A DNA stretch of 64,000 bases from Tupaia tana (GCA_026018925.1 JAKSZU010000006.1:190413449-190477448), one strand, 5' to 3'. Positions 22,241 through 34,348 are shown, counted from the first letter of the stretch. Notes: generated from the sequence alone by a model not told the origin. Made by a program: numbers and translations.

Positions 22241-22720
22241 ACTAAGCTGCACTAATTTCCTGAAGTACCCATCTGTTGAGGAGGAGTTCACATTGTAAAA
22301 AAGATTTCTCTTATATTGGCCCTACATCTTCCCTGCAATTTAACCCTAGGTTCAAAAACAACACAATATAAATAGAAACTTTCTGCCATACATCTTTGAG
22401 AGACTTTGGGACAGCTAGTATGAGCAAAACAAATTCTTCCAACTGCTTCTCATAGTCCATGTTTTCATAGTCCTTAAAACAGATTTTATTCCTGTAGTGT
22501 ATGATAATTAATAGTCAATGGGGTCTAGAAATTAATACCTGGCTCCAGATGTGGTTTGAGCAGGGCAAAATGCCAGAGAATTATTACTTTGCTTTCTTTG
22601 GCCACTATAATTTTGCTAATGCAGTTTGAGAATTCATTAGATATTTTTGGCTGCCACATCACACAGTTGGCTTGTATGGAATTGTAAAGCCAACTTCATC
22701 CACCCAGGTGTTTTTTCGTT
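22241..22720. repeat. Possible ancient repeat, unclassified
   Basis: The block near 22530-22700, including TTTTGGCTGCCACATCACAC, resembles a mammalian interspersed repeat that I recall but cannot name. Without a library search I cannot classify it. Confidence 0.3.
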
Positions 22721-23500
22721 TTTTGCTTTTTTCTTTAACCTAAAATTTAGTTAGACTGTTTTTTCATTATCTTATACTTATCTATCTAACTTTTCCACAT
22801 AGATGTAGGAAACAAATGTAAGCCTATCTGTTGGAGCAGTGTCTAGAAAGAGCCTGAACTTTAGATCTTTTCATGTGTTTATAGGAATTTTTTTTCTTTT
22901 TCACACATCTGTCATTCTGAAATGAGATGTAGCACAAAACACAAATCACTCCTTTTCACACCATCTGCACATACTCAATTCCAAATGTTCCTTTGTCTTC
23001 AGAATACACTTTTAGTTAGATACAGAGGTAACAATTCCACCTGTTTAATCCAACTTTCATGCTCTAAATTCTTCAGACTTCAACCTGAGACTTCAAAGTA
23101 ACTGGAGAGGTACTTTGGTATCACTCACTTTCTCCTGAATCAGCATTTGAAGTAAGTGTTTGAACTTCATGTAGGTTTGGGCAGGTTCCTTATTATCTCA
23201 GATAAGAATTTCTTGGAAGATGGTACCCTTCCCAATTAGCTATGTGGAATGTTTATATAACAAACTATTTCAAGAAAATATCAGTAGTGCTCATTATTGA
23301 TTATATTTCTCTTACTCAGAGAACAGTACTGCTTTTTTGTATTTGTGTTATTTATTTTGTATGTAAATGAAAATAAGCACTTCCATCAGTCTGTGTTGTC
23401 ATATACTTGGAAGCTTATCTGCCTCACTCCTTTCTTAAAATCAAGATCAGTTTTACATGTTTTATGTTTCACAAAGAACTGAAATTGCTCAGTTGAATTG
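22721..23500. other. AT-rich sequence, no feature seen
   Basis: No repeat or gene recognised. Confidence 0.5.
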
Positions 23501-23504
23501 TTAG

Positions 23505-23577
23505 TATATGTGTGTATGTGTGTGTGTGCGTGTGTGTGTGTGTGTATATATATATATGTGTATATATATATATATAT
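23505..23577. repeat. (TG)n(TA)n microsatellite
   Basis: TG then TA runs just upstream of a plus-strand SINE-L. Low-complexity frames on both strands cover it. Confidence 0.9.
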
Positions 23578-23593
23578 TTAAGAATTTATTTAT

Positions 23594-23860
23594 TGGACTA
23601 GCAGATGGCTTTACGGTTACATTGCTGTACTCCCATGTAGTCAACTGTGGTTCAAGTCCCAAATCTGGTGGTTTAAAACTCAAGTTAGGCATATGTGTGT
23701 GCATGCCCAAAATCCTGAAAGGTGACTGGTAGAGAAGGGATTGTAGCATAGCCATTCTTCTTGGGGGGTGATTTCTCATTTTCTGTCTTTCTGTCTCTGT
23801 CTCTCTGGCAAGCACACGTGCTTTATAGCAAAAGCAAGACAAAGCAAAACAACAACAAAG
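23594..23860 (+). repeat. SINE-L (middle-aged)
   Basis: Head with TACGGTTACATTGCTG and GTGGTTCAAGTCCC, body with GCATGCCCAAAATCCTG, CT-rich part and TTTATAGCAAAAGCAAG tail. Confidence 0.85.
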
Positions 23861-23865
23861 TAAGT

Positions 23866-24060
23866 TTGTTTATTTATTTATTTTCTTAGTGAAAGAGAAA
23901 GAGAAGAAGTCTTCACATTGCATTCCTCCCCCAAGCCCTGTGGCCAGTTAGGATCACTGATGTGTTGAAGTGGAAGGGACAAACAAGGAGCCTTCCCACA
24001 TGGTCTTCAGCTTCTCTAACCACAACCCTATTGCCTGTGTCACCATGACTGGACCTACAT
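23866..24060 (-). repeat. Possible old SINE-O, diverged
   Basis: A TTTATTTATT start, a GAAAGAGAAAGAGAAG block, then a CACCATGACTGGACC-like end suggest an inverted, decayed tRNA-derived SINE. Weak. Confidence 0.35.
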
Positions 24061-24930
24061 GTATCTTAAGTGAGAATTTTCTCACAGTGCTGAATGATGT
24101 AATAATGTGATTAAAAGATTTTTAAAAATATGTCTGAAACATTGATGTATACTTATTGAAATAAAACAATAGAGTTTTTTTCTCCATATTTCCAAATGAA
24201 CTACATCACAAAAATTTCATCTTTCATTTTTGTATTCTAACTCATATTTTAACTACCCCATTCCCAGTCTCCAATATAACTTTCTCTGTCTTGTTTTTTA
24301 GTTTGTTTGCTTCCACTTGGGATGCTTATTTCTGCCTTTATTTTATCTATGTCTCTTGTATCAAGTCTAGGCTCTAAACCAACTTCGTCTAAGAATGAAT
24401 GCATTCCTGTCAATTATACCTGACTTGTATCAGTCTTTTCTATGTATTCTTTCAATCACCTCAATGCTCAGTTGGAAGCACACAAAATCAAGATTATTAA
24501 TATGTCATTGAGAGTTTAGTGCTGTTCATTTTCCAATCTTTGTTTTTCACCTCCCCACTTACACGGCTTACACTTACCTCTAATAGGCAGAGGTTTTGCC
24601 AATCTCATATCTTGTCACTCAGAGCCTTTCCAGAGCCTTTGCCCAAAACTTGAAACTTATTAGAACAGTATATGAAGCTTTTTGTTGCATTCCGTCTTCT
24701 GTGGCTTAATAATAGACACACAGCCTCCTGTACTCTTGACTCCTAAGTTGCTCCATAGAGTTTCCAGAAGTTGCCATGCTATTGCACATCTGGTGTGTTC
24801 CTGCTGCTTCCTGGAATGACTGAAATTCTTTATCTTCTGTCAGACTCAATACAAGGATCACTTTCTTAACGAAATCCATTTTATTTCCATAACTCTTTTC
24901 TACTCAACTAACTTTTCTGCTTGGGTTTCT
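24061..24930. other. Mixed sequence, no feature seen
   Basis: No repeat or gene recognised. Confidence 0.5.
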
Positions 24931-24934
24931 GTGT

Positions 24935-25170
24935 GGGAAATCAACAGAGCACAGGCTTCAGAGTCACATAGACCTGAGCATGAATCCAGTTCACCCACTT
25001 ATAAGCTGTGTGATTTCTGCTGCCAAGTTATTTAACAATCTCTATCTTTAGGTTCCTCATTTGTAAGTAGATATGATGTCTCTTTTCTAGGTTAGTTGTA
25101 TGGATTAAACAAGGGATGCATATAAAGTGCCTAGCAATTGGGCTGACACAGAGTGAACAATAAATGGCTG
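24935..25170 (+). repeat. MIR SINE (ancient)
   Basis: In order: AACAGAGCACAGGCTTCAGA, a decayed B-box region, CTTATAAGCTGTGTGATT, CTTTAGGTTCCTCATTTGTA, a GTATGGATTAAACAAGG block and TAAAGTGCCTAGCA. That is nearly the whole MIR from head to 3' end. Confidence 0.8.
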
Positions 25171-25346
25171 GTCATAATGAACTGCAAATTTCTTGAGACA
25201 AGGCCATCCTTCAAATGAAAGGTACAATGTTTGGTGAGTGCCCAGTAAATACTTACTTAATGGCTGAAATGAATACCTACACCACAGGGAGAGAAATATG
25301 TTCCTTAGGTATGACATTAAACAGAGAGTTAAAAGACATGCTATTT

Positions 25347-25587
25347 GGGGTCAGCAAGTGGCATGGTCGTAAGGCAACTGGATCTCACATAGTTGATTAT
25401 GTGGTTTGAGCACAGACCCAGCAGCTTGAAGGACACATTGGGTGTGATTGCATAAGTGCCCAATATCCCAAAAGTAGAAATACAGAAGAAGGGATTGTGG
25501 CATGTCCATTCCTCATGAGAGTACTTTCTCATTTTCCTTCTCTCTGTCTCTCGCCAGTGAGCACAAACACTTTTAGCTAATTAAAAA
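25347..25587 (+). repeat. SINE-L related (old)
   Basis: GGGGTCAGCAAGTGGCATGG head, a CAATATCCCAAAAG and GAAGGGATTGTGG body, a CT-rich part, and an AGCACAAACACTTTTAGC tail. Confidence 0.75.
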
Positions 25588-25589
25588 CC

Positions 25590-26442
25590 AAAACAACAGT
25601 ATTTAAATCTCTTTTAGAGTCAAATGTTGACTTTCTGTAGACCTGACTTACATGACCTTCATTTTTTAATTACTTTCAGCACACTGACTGTAATATATAT
25701 GCAAAATGTGGAAATTAGTATTACAAATGAAAATTCTAATAAAGAATTGTCAAAAGAAAAAAACCAACCAATTAATTGAGTGGAATTTTAAATGAGCAAA
25801 TCTTAACATGATTTGAATCGGGCAGATATTCCTGACTAACTCTGGAAAACTCCTCATGGCCTTGTTGTCACATAGTATTTAAGTTCTGGAAAAAGAATGT
25901 GCCATGTACAGGAAGCATTTCTCAAAAAGAAAGTAAAGGAATGAGGTAGAGAATCAATTGGGTTGGTTACTTTATGAACTCTGTCTGCATTAACACAGTC
26001 GAAAATTCGAGATGCCTGTGACTGACTGAAGCTTAGCTCCTTTGATAAGCTGTAACCCTAGCAAGAAAAAAAACAAACAAAAAACCGAGGTCCCACTTTG
26101 TTTATGGAAACCAAGCAGGAGTCTGGATTTTTTTTTTTTTTAATCTTTTTAACATTATATTTTAGAGTTCTAATGAAATCTTTTTTCAGTACGTCTTTTT
26201 TCAGGCATTCATTCTACCATTCATTTCCAGATTTATGAAATAGTAGGAATGAAGCATTGTTATGCTCAGGCACCAAGTTCCTTACTAAGACATAAAATGA
26301 CTGCAATCGCAAAAGGCAATAAAAAATTCCAATTGTTTAGAAGCAAAGTTTAAATGGAAACTTTATTGTCATTTAGTTATTGAACTAAGTTCAAGTTAAA
26401 ATAACAGCTGAAGTAGTTTACTCTTGAGTGATGCCTATAAAT
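25590..26442. other. AT-rich sequence, no feature seen
   Basis: Includes a T-run at 26129-26141. No repeat or gene recognised. Confidence 0.5.
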
Positions 26443-26460
26443 AAAAACTGAGTATGTTTA

Positions 26461-26729
26461 GGGACCAGCAGTTAGCGTAATGGCTATGTCACTGGACTCC
26501 CACGTAGTCGACCGCAGTTCGAGTCCCAGACCCGGTGGCTTAGACTCACGCCGGGCGTGTGTGCGTGCGTGCCCAAGATCCCGAGAGGAGAATGGAGGAG
26601 AAGGGATTGCGGCGTGGCCATCCCCCCTGGTGGGTGATTTCCTGCTTTCTGTCTCTCTGTCTCTCTCTGTCTGTCTGGCGAGCGCACGTGCCCTATAGCA
26701 AAAACCTCTCCAAAAAAAAGAAAAAAAAA
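26461..26729 (+). repeat. SINE-L (young, reference copy) with 18-bp TSD
   Basis: The cleanest copy: tRNA-like head 26461-26535 with A-box TTAGCGTAATGG (26472) and B-box AGTTCGAGTCCC (26516), GC-rich body to about 26630, CT-rich segment, the CCCTATAGCAAAAACCTCTCC block, then an A-tail. Perfect flanking AAAAACTGAGTATGTTTA (26443-26460, 26730-26747) marks a recent L1-type target-primed insertion. Open frames on both strands exist only because the copy is undecayed. Confidence 0.97.
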
Positions 26730-26747
26730 AAAAACTGAGTATGTTTA

Positions 26748-27170
26748 ATTTTGAAAGACAGAACAACTGGCATCTAAACTGGCATCTAAACTAGTCCATT
26801 TTATTTTGACAAAGACTATTGTAGGGCATATCTTCTTTAGTTATACATTGAACAGGCTCTTAGTGGCTCTTTCGCAATTTAGTCTTGACCCACTATAATG
26901 AGTCCTTTAAAAATTTGGCCAATATAATTTATCTAAAGCATGGTTCTGATTATCCCTCTCCTCTACTCAAATGTAAAGTGTTCTCAGTGACCCTCAGCAT
27001 AAAATTTCAACATTTGTGTTTAACACTTGATGTAGGATGCAGCCCCATTTAGCTCTGTTTCTCTCAACGTATTCTTTTATAGGATAAAAAAAAAAACCAT
27101 TCTATTAACTTACCTTTCCTGGCATAAGTCCTAATGTGTATTCTTTCTAGAATTCCCTTCAACTTTATCT
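26748..27170. other. AT-rich sequence, no feature seen
   Basis: Includes an A-run at 27089-27097. Nothing else recognised. Confidence 0.45.
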
Positions 27171-27189
27171 CTCCCTTTAGATTTTTTTA

Positions 27190-27317
27190 AAGGAATTATT
27201 TATAATTTGATCAGAGAAAGAGAGAAAATGAGAAAGCAAATCACCAGGTCGGGGACTTAAACTGCAGTTTGCCATGTGGGAGTTCAGTACCTTAACTACC
27301 ATGTCACCTGCTGGCCC
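27190..27317 (-). repeat. SINE-S
   Basis: Inverted: TAATTTGATCAGAGAAAGAG start, AAGCAAATCACCAGGTCGGG middle, and a head ending CACCTGCTGGCCC. The flanks share a CTTTAGATTTT-like repeat (27177 and about 27322), a plausible TSD. Confidence 0.75.
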
Positions 27318-27321
27318 TTTC

Positions 27322-27653
27322 TCTTAGATTTTGTCATTTCTGTTCTTATATTCAAGTGTTTAATTCATTTTGAATTGATTTTTTGTGTAAGTTATACAGT
27401 AGTGGTCTGACTTTACTCTTTGCATGTGGCTACTCAGTCTTCCTAACATATTAGTTGAAGAGACGTTTATTTCTTCATTGTATGTTCTTGGCACCTTGTC
27501 AAAGATCAATTGACCATGTATGCATGGCTTCATTTCTGGCTCTCTGTTCTGTTCCATTGGTCTATAAGTCTGCCCTTTGGATTTTAGGCAAGGTTTTTGA
27601 AGCTCTATAGTATTTAATTTATATATATATGGGATGATTACCTCAGTTTTTAG
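27322..27653 (-). repeat. L1 ORF2 fragment
   Basis: On the plus strand it carries the antisense of a conserved L1 ORF2 segment: GTTCTGTTCCATTGGTCTAT (27547) and upstream TTCATTTTGAATTGATTTTT. The 109-codon minus-strand frame at 27689-27360 is ORF2p-derived (residues 46-59 read PMEQNREPEMKPCI). No RT or EN catalytic motif is included. Confidence 0.8.
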
Positions 27654-27665
27654 ATGAAATACATT

Positions 27666-27890
27666 TTTAAAAATTGCCAGGGTGCACATGCACTCACCAG
27701 AGGGAGACAGAGACAGAGGAAGAGGGAGAAAGAACTTCCCAGTGGGGTATACACTGCAATTCCTTCTCCTTTCTCCATCCTGTCAGGGTTTGGAGCAGGC
27801 TTGCACATGTACACTCAGCATGATATTCAAACCACATAGCCAATGATGTGGGAATTGGCTTCCCTAACTACCAAATCACAGGACCAGCCA
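27666..27890 (-). repeat. SINE-L (old) with TSD
   Basis: Inverted: GCCAGGGTGCACATGCACTC tail block, GA-rich run, GCAATTCCTTCTCC body, and a head ending CACAGGACCAGCC. Flanking GAAATACATTTT and GAAGTACATTTT (about 27655 and 27892) are the TSD. It inserted at the edge of the L1 fragment. Confidence 0.75.
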
Positions 27891-27961
27891 GGAAGTACAT
27901 TTTAAAGAAAGGCATAAATATCATAAATATCATTACACTACTGTTTTTGAAAAATAGAGAC

Positions 27962-27965
<4 letters not shown>

Positions 27966-28010
<45 letters not shown>
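27966..28010. repeat. (TA)n microsatellite at a SINE tail
   Basis: An uninterrupted TA run of about 45 bp replaces the expected poly(T) at the tail of the inverted SINE-L next to it. Confidence 0.95.
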
Positions 28011-28011
<1 letters not shown>

Positions 28012-28014
<3 letters not shown>

Positions 28015-28255
28015 TTGCTATAGGGCGCGTGCGCTCACCAGAAAGACAGAGAGAGACAGAGAGATAGAAAGTGAGAAATCACCCCCCAGGGGGGACGGCC
28101 ACGCCACAATCCCTTCTCCTCCATTCTCCTCTTGGGATCTTGGGCACACACGCACACAAGCCCGCCGTGAGTTTAAGCTGCCAGGTCTGGGACTCGAACT
28201 GCGGTCGACTATGTGGGAGTCCAGCGACATAGCCATTACGCTAACTGCTGGTCCT
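28012..28255 (-). repeat. SINE-L (young) with TSD
   Basis: Near-consensus inverted copy from TTTTGCTATAGGGCGCGTGC to CTAACTGCTGGTCC. Flanking GACAGGTATAT (27959 and 28260) is the TSD; the TA run lies inside it, at the tail. A 141-codon frame across it is repeat-derived. Confidence 0.95.
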
Positions 28256-28269
28256 ACAAGACAGGTATA

Positions 28270-29190
28270 TTAAGATTATTCTATTCTATCTTTCTGTCTA
28301 CCCATAGGTGTGCATTTTTTTCTTTTCAACTTGATTTAGAGTTCTTTTTGATAACATATTTGTTTTATTCATTTCCTTTAGCAGTGACAGAAAATAATGT
28401 ATTGCCTTATTCATCAAGGCAGGTATATAAAAGATATCCATTGAATCAAGTTACATTCATTAAACATAATGACAAGATATTAATTTTGAGGAGGAGGGAG
28501 TCTTACTTTTTTCTATTTGTGATCATACACTGTAATATTCATTAAAATGCCCAAGCAATCTAAATTTGGAAATGTACACTTCAACCAACATTAATTTTCA
28601 TCATGAAAAAATTCTCTACTAACATTCCATCTCTCTGATAAAAAATGGCAAGTCTCATTCCTTTTAAGAAATATTCACATAGATGCCAAATGTTAAAAAA
28701 ATATCCAACACCTGCTGCCTTTAGGCAAACTCTAATTACAGTTTTCTATGTTTAGAAATACTAAACATCTCGATAGTAGAGGTGTAAAATCATTTTGCTT
28801 GGCAAGATTTTTCCACTTTATCTCCTGATCTTTGTGAAATAAGTCAGTCAATCATCATTCATTGGCTATGTGACAAAATTATACCTTTCTATAGAGAGTT
28901 CACTGAATTTATTGATTGGTTCCCTTAGGGCTTCCTCCTGATTGTAAAACTTCTAAATTATAATTTTCAAAATGAAAAAATCATGACTCTCATATAAAAT
29001 AAACATGGTCAAAGGTTTAATTTAACTCATTAATTTGTAAAGGAATCAGTAAGATGTTATAACCAGTTCAAAGAAGAATTTGGCAGTCAGGTCTTCAAAA
29101 ATGCTGAAATTAATTTGTGAATAAAGCAGAAACCAATTTTACCGTCCTTTACTAACCCATTTTAATATGCAGCATTCTGGGTTTTTGTTT
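28270..29190. other. AT-rich sequence, no feature seen
   Basis: The 110-codon frame at 28213-28545 starts inside the SINE and has no recognisable domain. No repeat recognised. Confidence 0.5.
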
Positions 29191-29194
29191 CTTT

Positions 29195-29463
29195 TTAAGA
29201 GAGATTTTTTTGCTCTAAGGAGCAGGCACTTGCTGAAGAGACAGAGTGAGAAGTCACCTCCTGGGGTGGGGGGGATGGACATGCCACAATCTCTTTTCCT
29301 TCATTGTCTTCTATGTATTTTGGGCACACACACAGACACACACACACAGACACACACACACACAGACACACACACACGCCCACTGAGAGTTTTAAGCTGC
29401 TGGGTCCAGGACTCAAACGGTGATCGACTCCATGGAAATCCAGTGACATAAATCTGCAGGTCT
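29195..29463 (-). repeat. SINE-L with internal CA expansion
   Basis: Inverted copy. The body's ACACAC segment has grown into a CA/GACA run (29323-29377), and the head ends at AATCTGCAGGTCTCC. No certain TSD. Confidence 0.8.
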
Positions 29464-29464
29464 C

Positions 29465-30048
29465 CACCATTCTCTTTTTATGCGTTATCTTCTGCTTTTA
29501 CAGAGAGATAAAATGACCTAATCAATGGAAAGTCAGTTAAAGATACAAACCCTTACGGAATCAGGTAAAACTCAAAAGGATCTACTAAAAGAGTGTCCAG
29601 TATGCTCCTTTGTTAATTTCCATATCTTGGGCAATTATTTTTCTAAAGGGTCTCTAATTTGAGAATGGAATTTTGACATTTCATTTTTTCCAGGGTTAAC
29701 TATACACTATAACAGTTTATAAAAATAAGGTTATTCAACACTGCAATTGGTGTTTTTAAAGATATAAAATTAGGATGTATAACATACTTGTTTAGTGTAT
29801 AGTTAGATGTTGGAGTCATGCAACTTCAGAAGGGACACTTGGGCATTTCATTTTTCTTCTCTGCTTTTCTAGCCACTAAGTTGTCATGATCTAGTTTAAA
29901 CTACAGGCTTGATATCTAAAGCAAATTAAAAGCTATTTCCAGTTTCTAAGATCAGAAACTTGTATTTTCTGTTTAATTTCTATAACCAGTACTCTTTGTA
30001 GTTTTATTTTCCATGAAACAGGGTATATCCACTCATTTTCAAATGGAG
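29465..30048. other. AT-rich sequence, no feature seen
   Basis: No repeat or gene recognised. Confidence 0.5.
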
Positions 30049-30049
30049 C

Positions 30050-30152
30050 TAAGAGTTAAGGCGGGAAGGAAGTTCATACATATTTTCTGTGACACATCAC
30101 ATCATCCATGTGAGAATCCAATGCCTTAACCACTACACCCCCGCTGGCCCTG
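30050..30152 (-). repeat. Degraded tRNA-derived SINE fragment
   Basis: Only the inverted head survives: CATGTGAGAATCCAATGCC, then TTAACCACTACACCCCCGCTGGCCCT. Confidence 0.6.
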
Positions 30153-30780
30153 GGGACCTCTTTTCACATTGAAGTCCTTTATGTATAGGGATTTGTTCAC
30201 TTATAAGGGATTTAATTTCATTATCATCTTTTCCATATTTCTGAATTATCTACAAGGACACCATCATACATGTTGGAAGTAGCCCTATTAGTGCTGTACA
30301 TTCTTTTTACTTGGGTCCCATAAATTTGTAATTCCATAGTATGATGAAAATACTTTTGCTAAATCCATCTTCTGAGGAACACTGTTCCACATTTCCTGAT
30401 CCTCCTCAACACCTCTCACAACTATAAATCTTGGGCCGGATAGTTTTTTGAAATGGGTATTTTAACTAAAGACTTTAATACAAGATTTCTAGGCTCTCTC
30501 TTACTGAAGAGACTATGGAAAATTTTTGGAAAGTAACAGAAATTGTTGACTAACTCATAAATGGCCTAAGATAATAAATATCTTTCTTTCTCTCAAGATT
30601 CAAATCATGTCATTTATTTAACATAAGATATTCACAATATCCTATTTTATATTAACATCATTTTTATTGAATATTGCATGTAGCAGGCATTGAGCAGAAA
30701 CTGAAAACACTGAAATAAAAAAAAAATTCTTACCCTTAAGGAGGTAGCAGTCTAGTGACAGAAATATAAATTTATTACTA
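30153..30780. other. AT-rich sequence, no feature seen
   Basis: No repeat or gene recognised. Confidence 0.5.
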
Positions 30781-30784
30781 TTTT

Positions 30785-31026
30785 TTAAAATTTGCCACAG
30801 TGAGTGTGCATTCTCCAGAGAGAGAGAAAGAGAGTGAAGAAAAAAAAAAAAACACTCCCAGACGAAATAGCCACACTGAAATCCATTCTCCTTCATTTCC
30901 TATTAGGATTTTGGGCACACATACAAACTCACCTATAGTGTTTTTCAAGCTGCTGGATCCAGGTTGCCAGTGTGCAGTCAGCCATGTGGATCCAGCTGCC
31001 TTAACCACCATGCCATGGGCTGGCCC
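30785..31026 (-). repeat. SINE-L related (old)
   Basis: Inverted: AATTTGCCACAGTGAGTGTG tail block, GA-rich then A-run, GAAATCCATTCTCC body, and a head ending CCATGCCATGGGCTGGCCCC. Confidence 0.8.
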
Positions 31027-31057
31027 CAAATAGATATTTAAAAAGATAAAACTATGA

Positions 31058-31172
31058 GTGGCTCTTCAAAAATGAATATTGCAAAAAAACATGGTTGGAT
31101 TTTAAAAAAACTTTACACCAAAATAAGCTTGTATTTTAATTTACATTTTCTACAAACTTTTTTAAGTACCCC
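31058..31172 (-). mobile_element. Palindromic MITE-like element, type 2, copy 3
   Basis: Reverse orientation to the copy at 19437. The end TTTTTTAAGTACCCC (31158-31172) inverts to GGGGTACTTAAAAAA, and the core ACACCAAAATAAGCTTGT matches the reversed TTTTGGTG core. It lies directly beside the old SINE at 31026. Confidence 0.55.
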
Positions 31173-33540
31173 GGCACATAATAAATAGCATGTACAAGTA
31201 AAATATCATGAGAATATAGAATACCTGAAACATATTCCAGCTCAAATTTAGGTCTAAAGAAATTTGTAATGTTCTTAAGTTAATATTATTTATATAAGGT
31301 TTTGTCAGAAACATTTTTCACTGTAAAGAGCATTCTATTTTGAGACAAACACTTCAATGAAGCATTTCATCAGACCAGTCTTGGCCTACTGACATGAAAC
31401 TACTACCCACACCCATATTTATCAACTAATTCTTTTATGTATTTTACGTATGTGTACTTGGGCTCAATATAGCACAGTCAAAACATTCCTGGGCAAAACT
31501 CAGAATCCTGATTAACAGTCCAGTCCAGTGTCTATTACATATGAACCTGGGGTCTATTTCCCTAACATATTGTTCAACACAAAGGAAAAGCAAATAAATT
31601 CTTTGCTTTCTGAATGAGAAAGCAGGTCTAGGCTTGTTGACACCTATCCATGGCTCCTTTCCAAGGGCTTATTTTCCAAAGCCCGATCTCCATCCTTTTG
31701 TTAAACTGAAAAATAAAAAACAAATAAAAAGCTATAGATAACTTCTTTTGTGGAAAAAGAGGCCATGTGTGAAGAGTTTTCATTTACCGTGCATTGCCAA
31801 TGTTACTAAGTCTAACTATCAAGGGCATTGCTTCATGATTGAATTTGCCTACAAGTGATTAAGGCCATAAATTACACAAAGAAAATGATCATACAGCTAA
31901 AATAATTGCTCTGACACTAATTCTACCCTGTTACATCTTGCTAATAATCCTCTGCCATCCATGTAATATCATCATGTTGTTGCACTTTTCATGCCTGGCC
32001 CATTACGATTATTTTTTCACTGAAACCTACTTCTTTATTACCTTTAAAATCATGAGGATTGGGTAATGAAAACTTTTAAATTACTCCCATTTGCGACCCT
32101 GTTTCTTATAATGCAGTCAAAAGCTACCCAACTTTATTAGTACATTTAAAAAGTCATATGAAAGAATTAAATTTATGTATATTTTTATGCTAGTAGCTCT
32201 ATTACAATACTCTTTCCAGGTTCTATGGAAAGGACTTTCATCTACAGAACTACAAAATTAAGAGGCCTTCTGCAGTGAAATAAGTTCCTTTCATCTTTCA
32301 TATACATGACTGATTTATAACTCTTTATTGAGATGAAGGTGCTCAAATTACCCCCCCCCATCTTTCTTTTCAAGTTTACAATGAATTAAGTGAATTTGCC
32401 TATGGTGTTTTATAATGTGAATGAACTTTAAAGAGCTTTTGAACAAATAGGATTGCCTAGGCAGCCACCAGGGACTAGGTCATCATTTTATTTGAGTTTC
32501 TATCCAATTGAAACTATCTCACTCATTCAAGCCAGGTCTCCCCAGGTATCTTGGGTTCCTTAATACTAGAGGGTGTCACTAATGTCATTCCCAGGAAATT
32601 TTCCAACTGGGCTTTCCCTGAAGATCAATTCCTTTTCCACACCTCCCTGTGAAGGGTTACTATCAGAAGCCAGAGTTACTACTACCTAGTTAATTTAGTC
32701 CCTCTTTCGAGTGAAACCTTCTACCTGTTGAATAAATTTCTTATAAAGTTTGGTACTATGTAAATGAAATTTTCAGGAGAGCCTTTCTAAGTCTCTAAGC
32801 CTCATCCTTTGGCATTAACATTCCTGCCCACCACCCACGTATAATTCAAATTAGAAACTGTCTCCTTCTCCCTCTTTCCTCGGGCATCAACAATAGGTTT
32901 TAGGACAACCACAAATGGTCCAGTTCCTCTGCAGCAAAATTGCCTTTGAACTCATGAAGTAAGACTTTCAAAGCTTGAGACTTAATTCACCAAACAAGGA
33001 CAGGGCATAACTAATATAAGAATAATAGTTCTTTTCAATTCTGGAATATTACTAACTGTCACAAACAAAACAGTCTTAGGTCTGTATTTCTCACAAATGA
33101 TAGACCTTGAAATAAACATCTGCTGCTTCATGAATATTTTGTTTAACTATGAGAAACAATTTTTCAGGGAGACAGTACTGACAAACAACTAGGTAGTAGT
33201 TTCTTGAAAGGCTTAGCTATTTATAGTCATGTTATGTTAAAAGTTACTTTTGACAATAAAGTCTCTGATAAGCATTTTTGAAAAAGAGCAAGACTTTCTA
33301 AAAAAAATTACATTTAATTTTTTAAAGTAGAATTTACTTGTTTAAGACATTCTCAAATACTACCACTTTGATTTTCCCCTAATATAATTAAATAAAATTT
33401 CCCTTGCTTACCTATTATATGTTCTTTCTTTTGTTCCCTCTGTCTCTTCTCCCTCTTCCTTTTCCTCTTTTTTCTTCTCCTTCTTTTAAGCTTCTATTAC
33501 ACGTTTCACAGCTCTTTGTTTATGTGTCTATTTCTCCTAA
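31173..33540. other. Longest apparently unique stretch (2.4 kb)
   Basis: No repeat family, splice-like structure or coding frame that I can support. A C-run lies at 32351-32359 and a pyrimidine-rich stretch at 33421-33490 just before the L1. Confidence 0.5.
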
Positions 33541-34296
33541 AGACTTTATTTTTAATTTAAATTAATTTAAATTTCTTTCATACATTCAATCACTATACAA
33601 CACTTAGCTTGTAAAGTGAATTTTCCCAACATAGACTTCATACCAGTCCAGTTGAGGATAGTATACATGCTATCATCAACAGATAATAACCCATTTCTGT
33701 GTCCCATTAATGTATTGTCTCTCTATTTTTCTCCTTAATGTCTTTCCTCACCCTCTTCCCCTTCTTCCACCCTCTTCCCACATTTTATCCATAACCATTT
33801 TCCATGCTTCTGTATCCTCAGATCTGTCCGTTTCTGCTATAGAATGCAGAGAGTTGGTATATATTAAGTGGAAACATACAATGTCTCTCGTTTATAGCCT
33901 GGCCTGCTTCACTCAGCAGTAAATCTTCCTATTTGTCCACTTTTTTATCAGAAGCCAGGGTCTTGCTGATTTTTATGGCTGAGAGGTATTCAATAAAGTA
34001 TATGTGCCACACTTTTTCAATCCATTCTTCTGTTCATGGACTTTTGGGTTGGTCCCATGTCTTAGCAATTATGAATAATGCTGCAATAAACACAGATTTA
34101 CAAGCACTTTTCAGAAATTTCTCCTTTCTTTTGGGTAGATACCAAGGAGTGGAATTGCTGGATCATATGGTGGTTCTATTTGTAGTTCTTCAAGGCACCT
34201 CCATATTGTTCTCCACAGAGGCTGGGCCAGTTTACATCCCCACCAGCAGTGTAGGAGATTTCCCTTCCCCTGTCTCCACAGCCCTGCCAGCACTTA

Positions 34297-34297
<1 letters not shown>

Positions 34298-34343
<46 letters not shown>
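34298..34343. repeat. Poly(T) run inside L1
   Basis: About 45 consecutive T on the plus strand within antisense ORF2; absent from the second L1 at the matching place (38999), so it arose after insertion. Confidence 0.9.

Positions 34344-34348
<5 letters not shown>

Noticed and set aside
26472-26530. Possible tRNA gene from the intact A and B boxes
   Set aside because: The cloverleaf stems do not close, there is no terminator at the right place, and the same head recurs in dozens of dispersed copies; it is a SINE promoter.
27848-28273. 141-codon frame
   Set aside because: It reads through a TA run (poly Ile-Tyr) and an antisense SINE-L.
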